DNA of 64,000 bases from Paucidesulfovibrio longus DSM 6739 (lineage in GTDB: Bacteria; Desulfobacterota; Desulfovibrionia; Desulfovibrionales; Desulfovibrionaceae). Position 1 is the first letter of the stretch, and each line of letters opens with the position of its first letter. Position numbers and translations under genes: made by a program. The notes below the pieces were generated by a model, which was given only the letters and a program-made list of their open reading frames with translations, was not told where the DNA came from and did no database searches. The stretch is taken from positions 310,001 to 374,000 of the forward strand of contig NZ_ATVA01000012.1 in NCBI RefSeq assembly GCF_000420485.1. The letters run 5' to 3'. Positions 26,361 through 35,298 of the stretch are shown here, one piece after another.

Positions 26361-28706
26361 TCAGCGCTTGTAGAGCACCGGCATGTCGCGCGGGGGCGTG
26401 ACCACGCGGGTGCCGTCCGGCATCTCGTCTTCGAGCAGGGACCAGACTCCGGGGTCGTAGCCCCGGCTGCCCAGGAATTCCTTTTCCGTGACGCGCGGCC
26501 AGAAATTGCCGTTGGCCAGGGTCAGCCGCTGCACGTTCTTGAACGAGAGCAGCACCTCGCCCGGAGGCGCGGCCGCATTGCCGCCCGTGCCGAACAGGTT
26601 CAGCTCGCGCACGTTCTCGGCCCGGAGGATGGGCAGGTGTCCCTCGCCCTTGAGTCCGTAGATCTCGACCTTGCCCGCGTCGCGGATTTCGCTCTGATAC
26701 GTGCCTTTGGCGTGCTCGATGTCGAGCTGGTAGAAGCGCAGCGGTCCGGGCGTGCCGCGCACGAGCAGGTGGCGATAGTCCTTGCCGTGGCCGGAGTGCC
26801 CTTCATGGAAGTAGTTGTAGATCGCCCCGCCGCCGTGCCCCTCCACGAGGAACAGGGGCAGTTGCCGGTCCGGGAAGTTCTTGTCGTTGACCTTGAAGCC
26901 CTTGAGCGAACGGTTGTGGATGAGGATGTCCTTGACCATGCTCCGGCCGCCCGAGCGCCAGTCCAGGGCGATGGTCTTGTCCGCCTCCACGGGCAGGTAG
27001 AAGCCCACGTGCACGATGCTGGTCCGGCAGTCCTGGGCGTCCGCTGTCACGACCATGGCGTGGGGACCGGGGCCGTTGACGATGCCGGGCTCGTTCTTGT
27101 CCACGCAGAGGAAGGAGAGGTTCTTGGCCGCGCCCAGGAGCCGCGTTTCAGGCCGCAGAACAAGGGGGCGCGTCAGCCGGAAATAGCCCTTGGGCAGGAA
27201 CACGTCGTCGTGCTCGTCGATGGCCTTCTGGATGGCGGCCGTGTCGTCGGTTCGGCCGTCCCCCTTGGCCCCGTAGTCGAAGACGTTGGCGATGCCGGGA
27301 ATTTCGATGGGCGGGACTTGATGCGGCCAGAGATGACGGCCCACCAGGTCTTCGGTCAGCGCCGGGCCGGAGGCCGGTCCGGCGAGCTCCATCGGGTCGG
27401 CCTCGGCGTAGTTCGCCCTGGGCTGGGCCTTGCCGTTCAGGTAGACGGGGCACTTGAGGAAAAAGAGCTTCTTGGTCACGGGATTGATGCCGTGGGCGTA
27501 TTCGCGCACGGTCAGCCTGCCGCCCGCAGCCGCGGGAAAGCCGATGGCGTCCGGGTGCTGCACCGGGATGGTGGCTCCGTCGAAAACCACGTTTTTCAGA
27601 TAGAGCGAGCGCTCCGCCTCGATGGCCGTGCCGCCGCGCGGCATCTCGATGCGTGCGTCGATGATGTCCATGGGGCCGATCATGGGCCCCCATTGCTCGG
27701 CGTTGCTCTTGATCAGCGGGCCGCTGGCCCTGCTGCGCACCTCCAGCCCGACGGCCACCAGGGTGTTCATGCCGCTGTAGAGGATGGCGTGCTTGCGCTG
27801 GTCCAGAAGACGCATTCCCGCGACCAGGGGCACGGGGTCCGTGAGCCGCAGGTCCAGGCCGATGTCGCCACCCGTGACCGTGACGCCGTAGTGGCTGCCG
27901 CCCGCGCCCGTGCCGCCTTGCAAGCCGATGTGGCCCGGTCCGGCGTCGATGGCGCAGTCCTGCACGCCGGAGCCCTGCGCGGCCCAGAGAACCACGCCGA
28001 TGGCCCCGGTGTCGCCCTCGCCGATGCGCACGTCCACGTTCATGAGCATCTGGTTGAAGTTGATGCTCGACGAGAACTGGCTGGGCACGGGCCCTTCCTT
28101 GGAGCGCTTGCGCGCCAGGAAGCGGATCACGGCCTTGGGCTTGCGCGGATTGTCGAAGCCGTCGGCAAAGGGCGCCAGCTCGATCACGGGCCGGGGGCCT
28201 TTGCCGCTGCCCTGGATCACGCAGGGGAAGTAGCGCGCTCCGAAAACCTGTCCGTTGCTGCGCAGGTAGTATTGCTGGATGCAGTCCAGGGTGTCGGAGA
28301 CGCGGTAGGTGCCGGAAGGCAGAAAGCAGACCAGCTGGTGGTCGCGGGCGTAGTTGATGGCTTTCTGCAGGGCCTGGGTGCTGTCCTGCTTGCCCGTGGG
28401 GTCGGCCAGGAAGGGCGCGCGGGTCACGTCGAGATAGCCCAGCCGGGTCAGGTCGGTCTGCACGTCGGGCGCGGGCGCGTCCAAGGCCAGGGGGCCGTCC
28501 TGGTAGGGTTTCATGACCGGCGGCGCGATCATGGAGGAGAGTCTCTCGGCCGCGTGGACCGGGGCCAAAGCGGCCAGGGCCAGGAAAAGGGCCGCCGCAA
28601 GCGCGGAAATACGGTGCAGGGAAGCGTGCCAGGGGGCTACAGGCCGGGAAGATTCGGGCCGGGAGGCTCCGGGCCGGGACCGTGGGCTTGGGTGTCGCTG
28701 CGTCAT
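26361..28706 (-). CDS. Secreted protein with two pectate-lyase-type beta-helix domains
   Basis: This 781-residue protein has an unusually long signal region (hydrophobic core about 34-51, cleavage predicted after VHA). Two Pectate_lyase_3-type modules follow: one near residues 85-330 starting FLADPTGKQDSTQALQKAIN, the other near 480-740 starting FDYGAKGDGRTDDTAAIQKA. Such right-handed beta-helices usually bind or cleave polysaccharides. The ATG at 28706 overlaps the sulfotransferase stop (TGATG). Its place inside the EPS operon suggests it trims, modifies or anchors the secreted polymer; catalytic residues were not identified. Confidence 0.78.
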   Translation of the reverse strand: MTQRHPSPRSRPGASRPESSRPVAPWHASLHRISALAAALFLALAALAPVHAAERLSSMIAPPVMKPYQDGPLALDAPAPDVQTDLTRLGYLDVTRAPFLADPTGKQDSTQALQKAINYARDHQLVCFLPSGTYRVSDTLDCIQQYYLRSNGQVFGARYFPCVIQGSGKGPRPVIELAPFADGFDNPRKPKAVIRFLARKRSKEGPVPSQFSSSINFNQMLMNVDVRIGEGDTGAIGVVLWAAQGSGVQDCAIDAGPGHIGLQGGTGAGGSHYGVTVTGGDIGLDLRLTDPVPLVAGMRLLDQRKHAILYSGMNTLVAVGLEVRSRASGPLIKSNAEQWGPMIGPMDIIDARIEMPRGGTAIEAERSLYLKNVVFDGATIPVQHPDAIGFPAAAGGRLTVREYAHGINPVTKKLFFLKCPVYLNGKAQPRANYAEADPMELAGPASGPALTEDLVGRHLWPHQVPPIEIPGIANVFDYGAKGDGRTDDTAAIQKAIDEHDDVFLPKGYFRLTRPLVLRPETRLLGAAKNLSFLCVDKNEPGIVNGPGPHAMVVTADAQDCRTSIVHVGFYLPVEADKTIALDWRSGGRSMVKDILIHNRSLKGFKVNDKNFPDRQLPLFLVEGHGGGAIYNYFHEGHSGHGKDYRHLLVRGTPGPLRFYQLDIEHAKGTYQSEIRDAGKVEIYGLKGEGHLPILRAENVRELNLFGTGGNAAAPPGEVLLSFKNVQRLTLANGNFWPRVTEKEFLGSRGYDPGVWSLLEDEMPDGTRVVTPPRDMPVLYKR

Positions 28707-29641
28707 CAGTAATACCCGTATTCCTTGAGGTTCAGGGCGTAGCGCTCGTCGAGGGCGCGGTTGTCCTCGCGGCATTCCTCAAGGATGCGCGCGGCCAGGA
28801 CGCCGGGCTTGCCCGTTTTCCCTCCCTTGTACCCGAAGGGCCAATATTCGTGCAACAAGGTCACCGGACTGACCAGGGAGAATTTGCCGTTCTTCAGGCG
28901 CGGCACGCCCGGCACGAGCCCGGCCGGGTTGAGGTAGCTGCGGAAGAAGTGGTTCAGCACGCGGGTAACGCCCAGGCCGAAGGGGCCGAGCCGGGTGGCG
29001 TTGTCCTTGCGCTTCGGCAGGGGCGGCAGGGTCACGTCCAGAAATTCGGAAATCCGGCCCAGGTAGGCGTCCGGGTCGCGGACCAGCTCTTCGTAGGCCA
29101 GCAGGAGCAGGCCTTGGGGGAACAGCTCCTCCACCCGCCGGACGTAGGGCAGATAGCGGAAGCGGTCGCGGTTGAAGAGCGGCTGGTGCGGGGTGTTCGC
29201 GGCGAAGCCGTAGTAGCGCTCCACGCCACGCGTGCCGCCGCTGCGCAGATATTGGCGGTAGAGGCTGCGGGCCAGTCCGTCCTGCCGCCGCAGGGTCAGG
29301 ATCACGCGGGCGTCGGGAAACGCGGCCGCGAGGTTGCGCAGGACCGCGTCGCGGTGGTCCAGGCCGTATTCCAGGTCGCCGGAGTGCAGCGGGCCGGAAA
29401 AGCCTTCGTTGCTGAGCAGGTTGGGCTTGTCCGGTCGGAGCATGCCCGCGAGCAGGGCGTGGGCCTTTTGCGGCTCGAAATAGATGGGGTCGCTGTAGGC
29501 GGCGTAGCGATAGAACGGCAGGAAGCCGTCGTTGTCCGTGCAGAGGAAGTTCAGTTCCGGACAGGCCGGAAAGACGCGGTTTTGCAGGGTCGTGGTTCCG
29601 GTCTTGTGCAGGCCGATGTGAATGGTGACGGTTCCGGTCAT
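28706..29641 (-). CDS. Sulfotransferase (EPS arm)
   Basis: This 311-residue PAPS-dependent sulfotransferase has a 5'-phosphosulfate loop HIGLHKTGTTTLQ at residues 6-18 and a 3'-phosphate-binding region ARVILTLRRQDGLARSLYRQ. The ATG at 29641 follows GGAGGAAAGACC; family sequence begins immediately. It should transfer sulfate from PAPS to a sugar hydroxyl. A second sulfotransferase lies at 32878 and a PAPS-synthetase-like protein lies on the divergent arm, so sulfation of the EPS is the natural reading. Confidence 0.85.
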   Translation of the reverse strand: MTGTVTIHIGLHKTGTTTLQNRVFPACPELNFLCTDNDGFLPFYRYAAYSDPIYFEPQKAHALLAGMLRPDKPNLLSNEGFSGPLHSGDLEYGLDHRDAVLRNLAAAFPDARVILTLRRQDGLARSLYRQYLRSGGTRGVERYYGFAANTPHQPLFNRDRFRYLPYVRRVEELFPQGLLLLAYEELVRDPDAYLGRISEFLDVTLPPLPKRKDNATRLGPFGLGVTRVLNHFFRSYLNPAGLVPGVPRLKNGKFSLVSPVTLLHEYWPFGYKGGKTGKPGVLAARILEECREDNRALDERYALNLKEYGYY

Positions 29642-29669
29642 GGTCTTTCCTCCATCAGGATTCTTGGCC

Positions 29670-31142
29670 CTAGGCCTGCCCGCGCTCGGCGAGCAGCCGC
29701 CGGATGCGCGTGAGGTAGAAGAACGCGAAATACGCGGCGAGCAGCAGCCCGGCCAGGGGAAGCTCCAGCCAGTGGCGGTCGAGGTTCCCGGCGAGACTGC
29801 CCAGAAGGGGCCGCGCCCCGAAAAATACCGCGCCGAGCACGGCGGCCGCCCCCAGCGGGGCGAGAGTGCGGCGCAGCAGGTCGCCGGGGGCGACCCCGGC
29901 CTTGCCCGTGACCCAGAAAATCCGGGCCGCAAGCACCAGGGAACTGCCTGCGGAAAGGAATATCAGCGCGGTGGCCGCGTCGCCCTGGGCCGCTCCGAGG
30001 GCGAAGGCGGCCAGGGAGACCGCGAGTTGCAGCAGACTGAAGAGGAAGCGCTCGCGCTGCAATCCCAGGGTGTCCAGCAGGGTGCCCGTGAACAGCGAGA
30101 TGAAGGTCAGCAGGAACACGGGCAGGAGGATGCGCACGTAGCTGCCGGATTCCTGCCATTCCCCGCCGAAGACCAGCCCGAACAGCTCCGGGGCGAAGGC
30201 CCAGAGAATCACGGCCGGAAAAAGATAGAGGATCAGGTTGAATTCCAGCACCCGGAGCACGAACTTGCCGATGGGGCGGCCCTTGTTCAGCTGGTCCGCG
30301 GTGTGCTGGAAGAAGCTGCGGCCGATGGCCTGGCCGATGACCATGCTCGGCTGCTTGAGCATGCGCACCGCGAGGTTGTAGAGCCCGACCTTGACCGGAT
30401 CGTAGTAGAAGGCCAGCAGAAAGGTGGGCAGCTCCATGTTCAGCATCAGCACGAGGTCCGTGCCGCAATATTTGGGAAAGCCCGCATAGGCGCGGGCCAC
30501 GGCCGGAACGCGCTTCCAGGTCGGCGCGCCGAAGACCTGCCGCAGGAAGCTGCGGAAATCCCCTGCCACCAGGGTCACGAGCAGGAAGAGGTCGTTCAGC
30601 GGCTTCATGGCCACCAGAACCACGGGCGCGGTCAGCCCGGAAAGCCCGGCCAGGATGACCAGGGTCCGGCTGGTCGCGGCTCCGGCGAACTGGGCCGCGG
30701 CCTGGCGGCGAAACTGCTTCAGGCGCAGGTTGCGGATTTGCAGAACCAGAATGCCCCCGCTGAACAGGCAGCCGAGCGGGATCAGCTTCAGGGTCGTGGG
30801 CGAGGCCACGCCGAGCAGCCCGCGCAGGGTTTCCGGCAGGAGCAGCACGACAGCCAGGGCCAGCGCGCTGAACCCGGCCACGAGGCAGAGGGCCAGCAGG
30901 GTCAGGGCGTGGGAGTCCTCCTCGTCCTTGGGCAGCATGATGGGCGAGTTGTAGCGCAGGTGCGAGATCGAGGCCAGGACCGTGATGCAGGAGAAGGCCA
31001 GGGCGAATTCGCCGTAGGCTTCGGGCGGAAAGAGCCGGGTCAGGATCGGGGTGCAGCCCACGGTCACGGCCTGGGCCAGGATGTTCCCGCTCATGAGCGT
31101 GAGCACCGAGCCCACGAAGCCCTTGTCCTTGGCCGCGCTCAT
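29670..31142 (-). CDS. Polysaccharide flippase, Wzx/MOP superfamily
   Basis: This 490-residue membrane protein has about twelve to fourteen hydrophobic segments and begins with VGSVLTLMSGNILAQAVTVG, a typical start for lipopolysaccharide or EPS flippases. The loop LTRLFPPEAYGEFALAFSC is the family's conserved first loop. It should flip lipid-linked repeat units to the periplasmic face. Its start overlaps the stop of the upstream glycosyltransferase (ATGA). Confidence 0.9.
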   Translation of the reverse strand: MSAAKDKGFVGSVLTLMSGNILAQAVTVGCTPILTRLFPPEAYGEFALAFSCITVLASISHLRYNSPIMLPKDEEDSHALTLLALCLVAGFSALALAVVLLLPETLRGLLGVASPTTLKLIPLGCLFSGGILVLQIRNLRLKQFRRQAAAQFAGAATSRTLVILAGLSGLTAPVVLVAMKPLNDLFLLVTLVAGDFRSFLRQVFGAPTWKRVPAVARAYAGFPKYCGTDLVLMLNMELPTFLLAFYYDPVKVGLYNLAVRMLKQPSMVIGQAIGRSFFQHTADQLNKGRPIGKFVLRVLEFNLILYLFPAVILWAFAPELFGLVFGGEWQESGSYVRILLPVFLLTFISLFTGTLLDTLGLQRERFLFSLLQLAVSLAAFALGAAQGDAATALIFLSAGSSLVLAARIFWVTGKAGVAPGDLLRRTLAPLGAAAVLGAVFFGARPLLGSLAGNLDRHWLELPLAGLLLAAYFAFFYLTRIRRLLAERGQA

Positions 31143-32287
31143 GCGCGCGCCTCCGGCCTGCCGCCTTCCACGAGGCGCAGGGCCTTGGCCAGGGCTCCGG
31201 CGAAATCGTCGTGACCGGCCATGCGCGAGGGCGTGCGCCGCGCGCCTTCGGAGAGCCGTGCGCGCAGGCCGGGATCGGAAAGTACGGCCTTGAGCCGCTC
31301 GTGCAGCTCGGATTCGCAGTCGGAGCGGAAGAGCAGGCCGTTTTCCCCGTGCTTGACGAAAAATGCAAAGGGGCCGAGGTCGGGCGCGATGACCGGGATG
31401 CCGAAATGCAGGGCCTCGGTGGCGGCCATGGGCCGCCCTTCCGGAAAGGTCGATCGGGTCGGGGTGGCCGCGGCCCAGGCGGTTTCCAGCCGCGCCGCGA
31501 TTTCCCGGTGGGGCACCCGGCCCGCCAGCTCCACGCGTGCGCCGAGTCCCAGGGCGACGACTTCCGCGCGCAATTCCTCCAGGGCCGGGCCGTCGCCCAC
31601 GTAGACCAGACGCAGGTCCGGGTCGTGCTCCAGCAGGGGGCGCATGGCCCGCAGCAGGTCGAAGACGCCTTTTTCCCGCTCCACGCGGCCCACGAAAAGC
31701 ACGCTGCGGGGCTGCTCCGCCGGAGGGGCGTAGGAGGGCTCGGGCAGGTCGTCCATGCCCCGGTCAAAGGTCAGGATTCCCGCGTCCCCGCCCCGGATTT
31801 CGGCCATCTGCCGCGTCAGGAACGGGCCGTGGCAGATGCAGGCGTGCATGCGCCGCAGGCAGAAGGCGTTCAGCCGGACCATGAGCCTGTGGCGCAGGCG
31901 CGGGCTCGCGGGTTCCAGGGTGTTGTGGCTGGAAAAAATCGTGCGCGCGCCCGTGAGTTTCGCGGCCAGCAGGGTCGCCAGCAGGGGCAGGTTGCGTTCG
32001 CCGCAGACGATTGTTTTCGGGCGTGCGCGCAGCAGGGCCGCGAAAATGCGCAGGCTGCGGCGCGCGCTGCCTCCTCCGGCCACGCCTCTGAGCCGGGTGG
32101 CTCCGTCCTCGATGGGCGGGAGCGCGCGGGCCGAGGCCGTGCCGAGCACGAGGCGGGCGCGGCCCTCGGTGGCCTCCAGGAACTGGGTCAGGTAGACCAG
32201 GGGCCCGCCGTCGCGGTCGCCGCCGGACGTGCGGATTTTCATGTATTCGGTCAGCACGTCGCCGGATTTGACGTAGGCCACGCTCAT
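31139..32287 (-). CDS. Glycosyltransferase, GT4 family (EPS arm)
   Basis: This 382-residue glycosyltransferase has the nucleotide-sugar domain signature SVLFVGRVEREKGVFDLLRA (about 223-242) and the EX7E-type FPEGRPMAATEALHFGIPVI. The N-terminal half begins MSVAYVKSGDVLTEYMK. The start at 32287 overlaps the upstream acetyltransferase stop by four bases. A much longer in-frame reading upstream is shadow sequence of other genes. The sugar donor cannot be told from sequence. Confidence 0.87.
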   Translation of the reverse strand: MSVAYVKSGDVLTEYMKIRTSGGDRDGGPLVYLTQFLEATEGRARLVLGTASARALPPIEDGATRLRGVAGGGSARRSLRIFAALLRARPKTIVCGERNLPLLATLLAAKLTGARTIFSSHNTLEPASPRLRHRLMVRLNAFCLRRMHACICHGPFLTRQMAEIRGGDAGILTFDRGMDDLPEPSYAPPAEQPRSVLFVGRVEREKGVFDLLRAMRPLLEHDPDLRLVYVGDGPALEELRAEVVALGLGARVELAGRVPHREIAARLETAWAAATPTRSTFPEGRPMAATEALHFGIPVIAPDLGPFAFFVKHGENGLLFRSDCESELHERLKAVLSDPGLRARLSEGARRTPSRMAGHDDFAGALAKALRLVEGGRPEARA

Positions 32288-32865
32288 GCCGGACCTGCTT
32301 TGCGCGTGGCGGCGTCGTGCTCTCCTGCCTCCGGTTCCTCGGCCCCCTCGGCCTCCTCGGTCCGGTCCAGGGGGCGCACCTGCGCGGGCACGCCCACGGC
32401 CAGGCAGCGGGGCGGCACGTCGCGCAGGACCACGGCGTTGGCCCCGACGACCGCGCCGTCGCCCACGCTGACCGCGCCGAGAATCTTGGCTCCGGCGCCC
32501 ACGTTGACCCCGTTGCCCAGGCGCGGCGCGTCCAGGGGGCGGTCCGGCCGCTTGTTGCCGATGCTCACGCCCTGGCGCAGCAGGCAGTCGTCCCCGATGA
32601 CCGCGTTGCCGTGCACGATGATGCCGCCGAAATGCTCGATCTGCACGCGGCGGCCGATTTCGGCGCGGCAGTGCAGACTGATGCCGAAAAATATCTCGCA
32701 GAGCTTGTGCAGCACGAGATGCAGCGCGCCCCAGGGCTTGCGGACCCACCAGGACGAGTAGCGGAAGCGGCGGTGGCCGAAACGGTACACCGTGAGCGCC
32801 CAGAAGCCCTGGGCCAGCAGCCCTTCGCGGTGGGCGCGCAGATCCTCTCGAAACGTTTCCAGCAT
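32284..32865 (-). CDS. Serine O-acetyltransferase-like hexapeptide acyltransferase
   Basis: This 193-residue left-handed beta-helix protein has N-terminal helices (MLETFREDLRAHREGLL) and a hexapeptide repeat region about 75-165 with IEHFGGIIVHGNAVIGDDC and VSVGDGAVVGANAVVL. It resembles CysE/SAT but lies among EPS genes, where such enzymes commonly acetylate sugars. The C-terminal 30 residues are acidic. Cysteine synthesis is a less likely role. Confidence 0.82.
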   Translation of the reverse strand: MLETFREDLRAHREGLLAQGFWALTVYRFGHRRFRYSSWWVRKPWGALHLVLHKLCEIFFGISLHCRAEIGRRVQIEHFGGIIVHGNAVIGDDCLLRQGVSIGNKRPDRPLDAPRLGNGVNVGAGAKILGAVSVGDGAVVGANAVVLRDVPPRCLAVGVPAQVRPLDRTEEAEGAEEPEAGEHDAATRKAGPA

Positions 32866-32877
32866 GCGGTGCTCCGG

Positions 32878-33876
32878 TCAGGGGTCCAGGTTCTTGGCGG
32901 CCTCGCCCTTGCCCGCGGCGTCCGTGGCCAGTCCCAGGCGCGAGGCGAGCCCCAGGCGCAGGGCCGTGGAGGCCACGCGCGAAAGCCGCGCGGGCACGCC
33001 CCAGGAAAGGGCCAGCCCGGCGCGCAGCCGGTCCAGGGGGCCGGGGGGCGGTCCGGGGTCGTAGCCCAGCTCCGCCAGGGTCCGCCCGGCAACGGCCTGG
33101 AATGCGCGGATGTCCGCCGGGGCCATGCGCCGTTCCCACTTGCGGACGTTGTCCGGGGCGATGGGTTGAAAGATGCGTTCGGAATGGTGCGAGCCGATGT
33201 ACTTGCCGCTGGTCTTCCAGAAGTCGAGCATGGCCGGGTCGAAGGGCAGCTCCAGCAGCGCGCAGATCGCGCGCAGGCGCTCCTCGGGCGCGGCCAGGAG
33301 ATCCTCGTAGCGCAGCTCGCAGACCCGTTCCGGCGGCAGTGCGGCCAGGTCGCGGCGCGCGCGGGTCACCTTGTGCGTCCATTCCAGGGCGTCCACGGCC
33401 AGCCCGGAGCTGACGCCCATGCTTTTCAGGCTCAGGTGGATGTCGCGTCCGTCGCGCAGGATGTGGATGAACCGCGCCTGCGGAAAGAGCGTCGCGAGCG
33501 CCGGGACCATCCGGAAGAAGCTGGGAGTCTTGTCCCCGGCGCGGGTCTTGCCGCGCGAGCGGGCGTAGGCCGCGTAGAAGATCTCCATCAGCCGGGCCGG
33601 GGTCAGGTTCGGTTCGGCCAGGGCCTGGGCGCGCGCCTCGGCGTCGTCCAGCCCCCAGAGGCGGAACTGCGAGTTGGCGCGCACGTAGTCGAGCAGGTTG
33701 GCCAGCTCCCGCCCCTGGAGAACCGCTTCGGGCCGGTTTCCGTGGGAACGCAGCAGCGGCATCCAGAACGTGCCCTCCTCGGGCACGGCCAGTTCCGGAT
33801 GGGCGTTGAGCATCAGCCGCAGCAGGGTGGTGCCGGAGCGCTGCGCCCCGATGAGGAAGAACATGCCCGCGCTCAT
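32878..33876 (-). CDS. Sulfotransferase (EPS arm, second)
   Basis: This 332-residue sulfotransferase has the phosphosulfate loop FLIGAQRSGTTLLRLMLNAH at residues 7-26 and the 3'-phosphate site FIHILRDGRDIHLSLKSMG. It differs from the enzyme at 28706, so the two probably act on different sugars or positions. The start at 33876 follows GGGAGGCGGC and overlaps the stop of the upstream glycosyltransferase. An in-frame alternative start lies four codons downstream. Confidence 0.87.
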   Translation of the reverse strand: MSAGMFFLIGAQRSGTTLLRLMLNAHPELAVPEEGTFWMPLLRSHGNRPEAVLQGRELANLLDYVRANSQFRLWGLDDAEARAQALAEPNLTPARLMEIFYAAYARSRGKTRAGDKTPSFFRMVPALATLFPQARFIHILRDGRDIHLSLKSMGVSSGLAVDALEWTHKVTRARRDLAALPPERVCELRYEDLLAAPEERLRAICALLELPFDPAMLDFWKTSGKYIGSHHSERIFQPIAPDNVRKWERRMAPADIRAFQAVAGRTLAELGYDPGPPPGPLDRLRAGLALSWGVPARLSRVASTALRLGLASRLGLATDAAGKGEAAKNLDP

Positions 33877-35141
33877 GCCGCCGCCTCCCTGGCCCGCGTG
33901 CGCGGGGGCAGGCCCAGGAGCCGCCGATAGACCGCGTCCACCCGGTCCGCGATGGACGAGTAGGTGCGGTTGGCGAGCACGTATTCGCGGCCCCGCAGGC
34001 CCATGCGCCGGGCCTCGCCCGGATCGGCCAGGAGCCGCAGCATGGCCTCGGCAAAGGCGGCCTCGTCGTAGGGCGTGCAGAGTCCCGCGCCGCTTTGCTC
34101 GATGACGAGGCGCTGCTCCGGATGGTCCGTGGCCACCACGGGCCGGGCCAGGGCCATGTATTCCACGAGCTTGGTGGGCGAGGTGGAGTTGAGGATGGGC
34201 GCGGGGTAGAACGGAGAGAGGCAGACCAGGGCGCGGTTCAGCCGTTTCCAGGCTTCGCTGGGGGGCAGGAAGCCCGTGAACTCGCAGCGCTCGGCCACGC
34301 CCAGCTCGCGGGCCAGGCCGACGAGGCTTTCGCGGTCGTCCGGGGAGTCGCCCTCCCCGACCACGAGCAGCCGTGCGCCGGGGCGTTTCGCCGCCACCAG
34401 CGCGAAGGAGCGCACCAGGAAATCCATCCGCCGCACGCGGGAAAGCGAGCCGAGGTAGGCCACGCATTCCTCGTCGGCTTCGCCCTGGTCCGGCTCGGCC
34501 GGAACCATGTCGTCGGCCACGCCCATGGGCACGGGCGTGCACTTTTCCGGGGCGATGCCCCTGGCGGCCACGTCGCGTCGCATCTGCTCGCTCTGCACGA
34601 AGACGTGGTCCGCGGCGCGCAGCAGCACGCGGTAGAGCAGAAAGCCGTTGAAGCGGCCGCGCAGCGCGTAGAGCAGCGGGTATCGGGCCGTACCCTGTCG
34701 GACCTTTTCCAGATCCTCGTCCGGCATGGGGAAGGACATCCAGAAGAAGAAGCGGGTCCGGGTCAGCCTCGCGGCCAAAAGCCCCAGGAGTCCGCTGAGA
34801 AATTTGTCGCGGACCTGGATGAAGTCGTAGCGGTTGCGGAAGGGCAGCCAGAGCACGCGGCAGTCGTTGCAGAAATCGAGGCAGCGCTTGCGCAGGCGGT
34901 GGATGAAGCCCGTGCCGTTGTCCGTGGGGCCGAGCAGCACCCGGCCCGGTCCGGGAACGAGTTCGACGACGCGGAAACGGGATTCGTCCGGCGCGGACTG
35001 GAGCAGAAAGTCGATGTCGTGGCCGCGCGCGGCCATCTCGCGGCAGAAGAGGATGGAGACGTCCACCCGGTTGGGCGGGTAGCGGTTCGGTGCCAGGAAC
35101 AGGGAGCGCGGTCCGCGTGGGTTGTCGGGTGTGTTGGTCAT
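33873..35141 (-). CDS. Glycosyltransferase, GT4 family (EPS arm)
   Basis: This 422-residue GT4 enzyme has an N-terminal half with RYPPNRVDVSILFCREMAAR. The C-terminal domain shows CVAYLGSLSRVRRMDFLVRS and the EX7E-region equivalent YPAPILNSTSPTKLVEYMAL followed by ARPVVATD. The start at 35141 lies after GAGGACCAGAGC. A 157-bp gap without a gene separates it from the polymerase gene upstream; that gap contains a short GCCCC/GGGGC hairpin at 35224-35242. Confidence 0.86.
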   Translation of the reverse strand: MTNTPDNPRGPRSLFLAPNRYPPNRVDVSILFCREMAARGHDIDFLLQSAPDESRFRVVELVPGPGRVLLGPTDNGTGFIHRLRKRCLDFCNDCRVLWLPFRNRYDFIQVRDKFLSGLLGLLAARLTRTRFFFWMSFPMPDEDLEKVRQGTARYPLLYALRGRFNGFLLYRVLLRAADHVFVQSEQMRRDVAARGIAPEKCTPVPMGVADDMVPAEPDQGEADEECVAYLGSLSRVRRMDFLVRSFALVAAKRPGARLLVVGEGDSPDDRESLVGLARELGVAERCEFTGFLPPSEAWKRLNRALVCLSPFYPAPILNSTSPTKLVEYMALARPVVATDHPEQRLVIEQSGAGLCTPYDEAAFAEAMLRLLADPGEARRMGLRGREYVLANRTYSSIADRVDAVYRRLLGLPPRTRAREAAA

Positions 35142-35298
35142 GCTCTGGTCCTCGGCAAAGCTGCCTTGTCGCCGGAAAGGAGGAGAAATATCAGATCACT
35201 CCTTCCAGCTTACGCGAGCGTCGCCCCGCACGGCAAGGGGCAATCGCGCGGGCGCGCATATGGGCTCCGCCGCCGCCTGCCTCGGCAGTTCCAGGGGC

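Noticed and set aside
31139-34054. A long reading of the glycosyltransferase at 31139 that extends upstream to 34054
   Set aside because: The extension is an alternative frame of the acetyltransferase and sulfotransferase genes. The conserved protein begins at 32287 with a coupled start.
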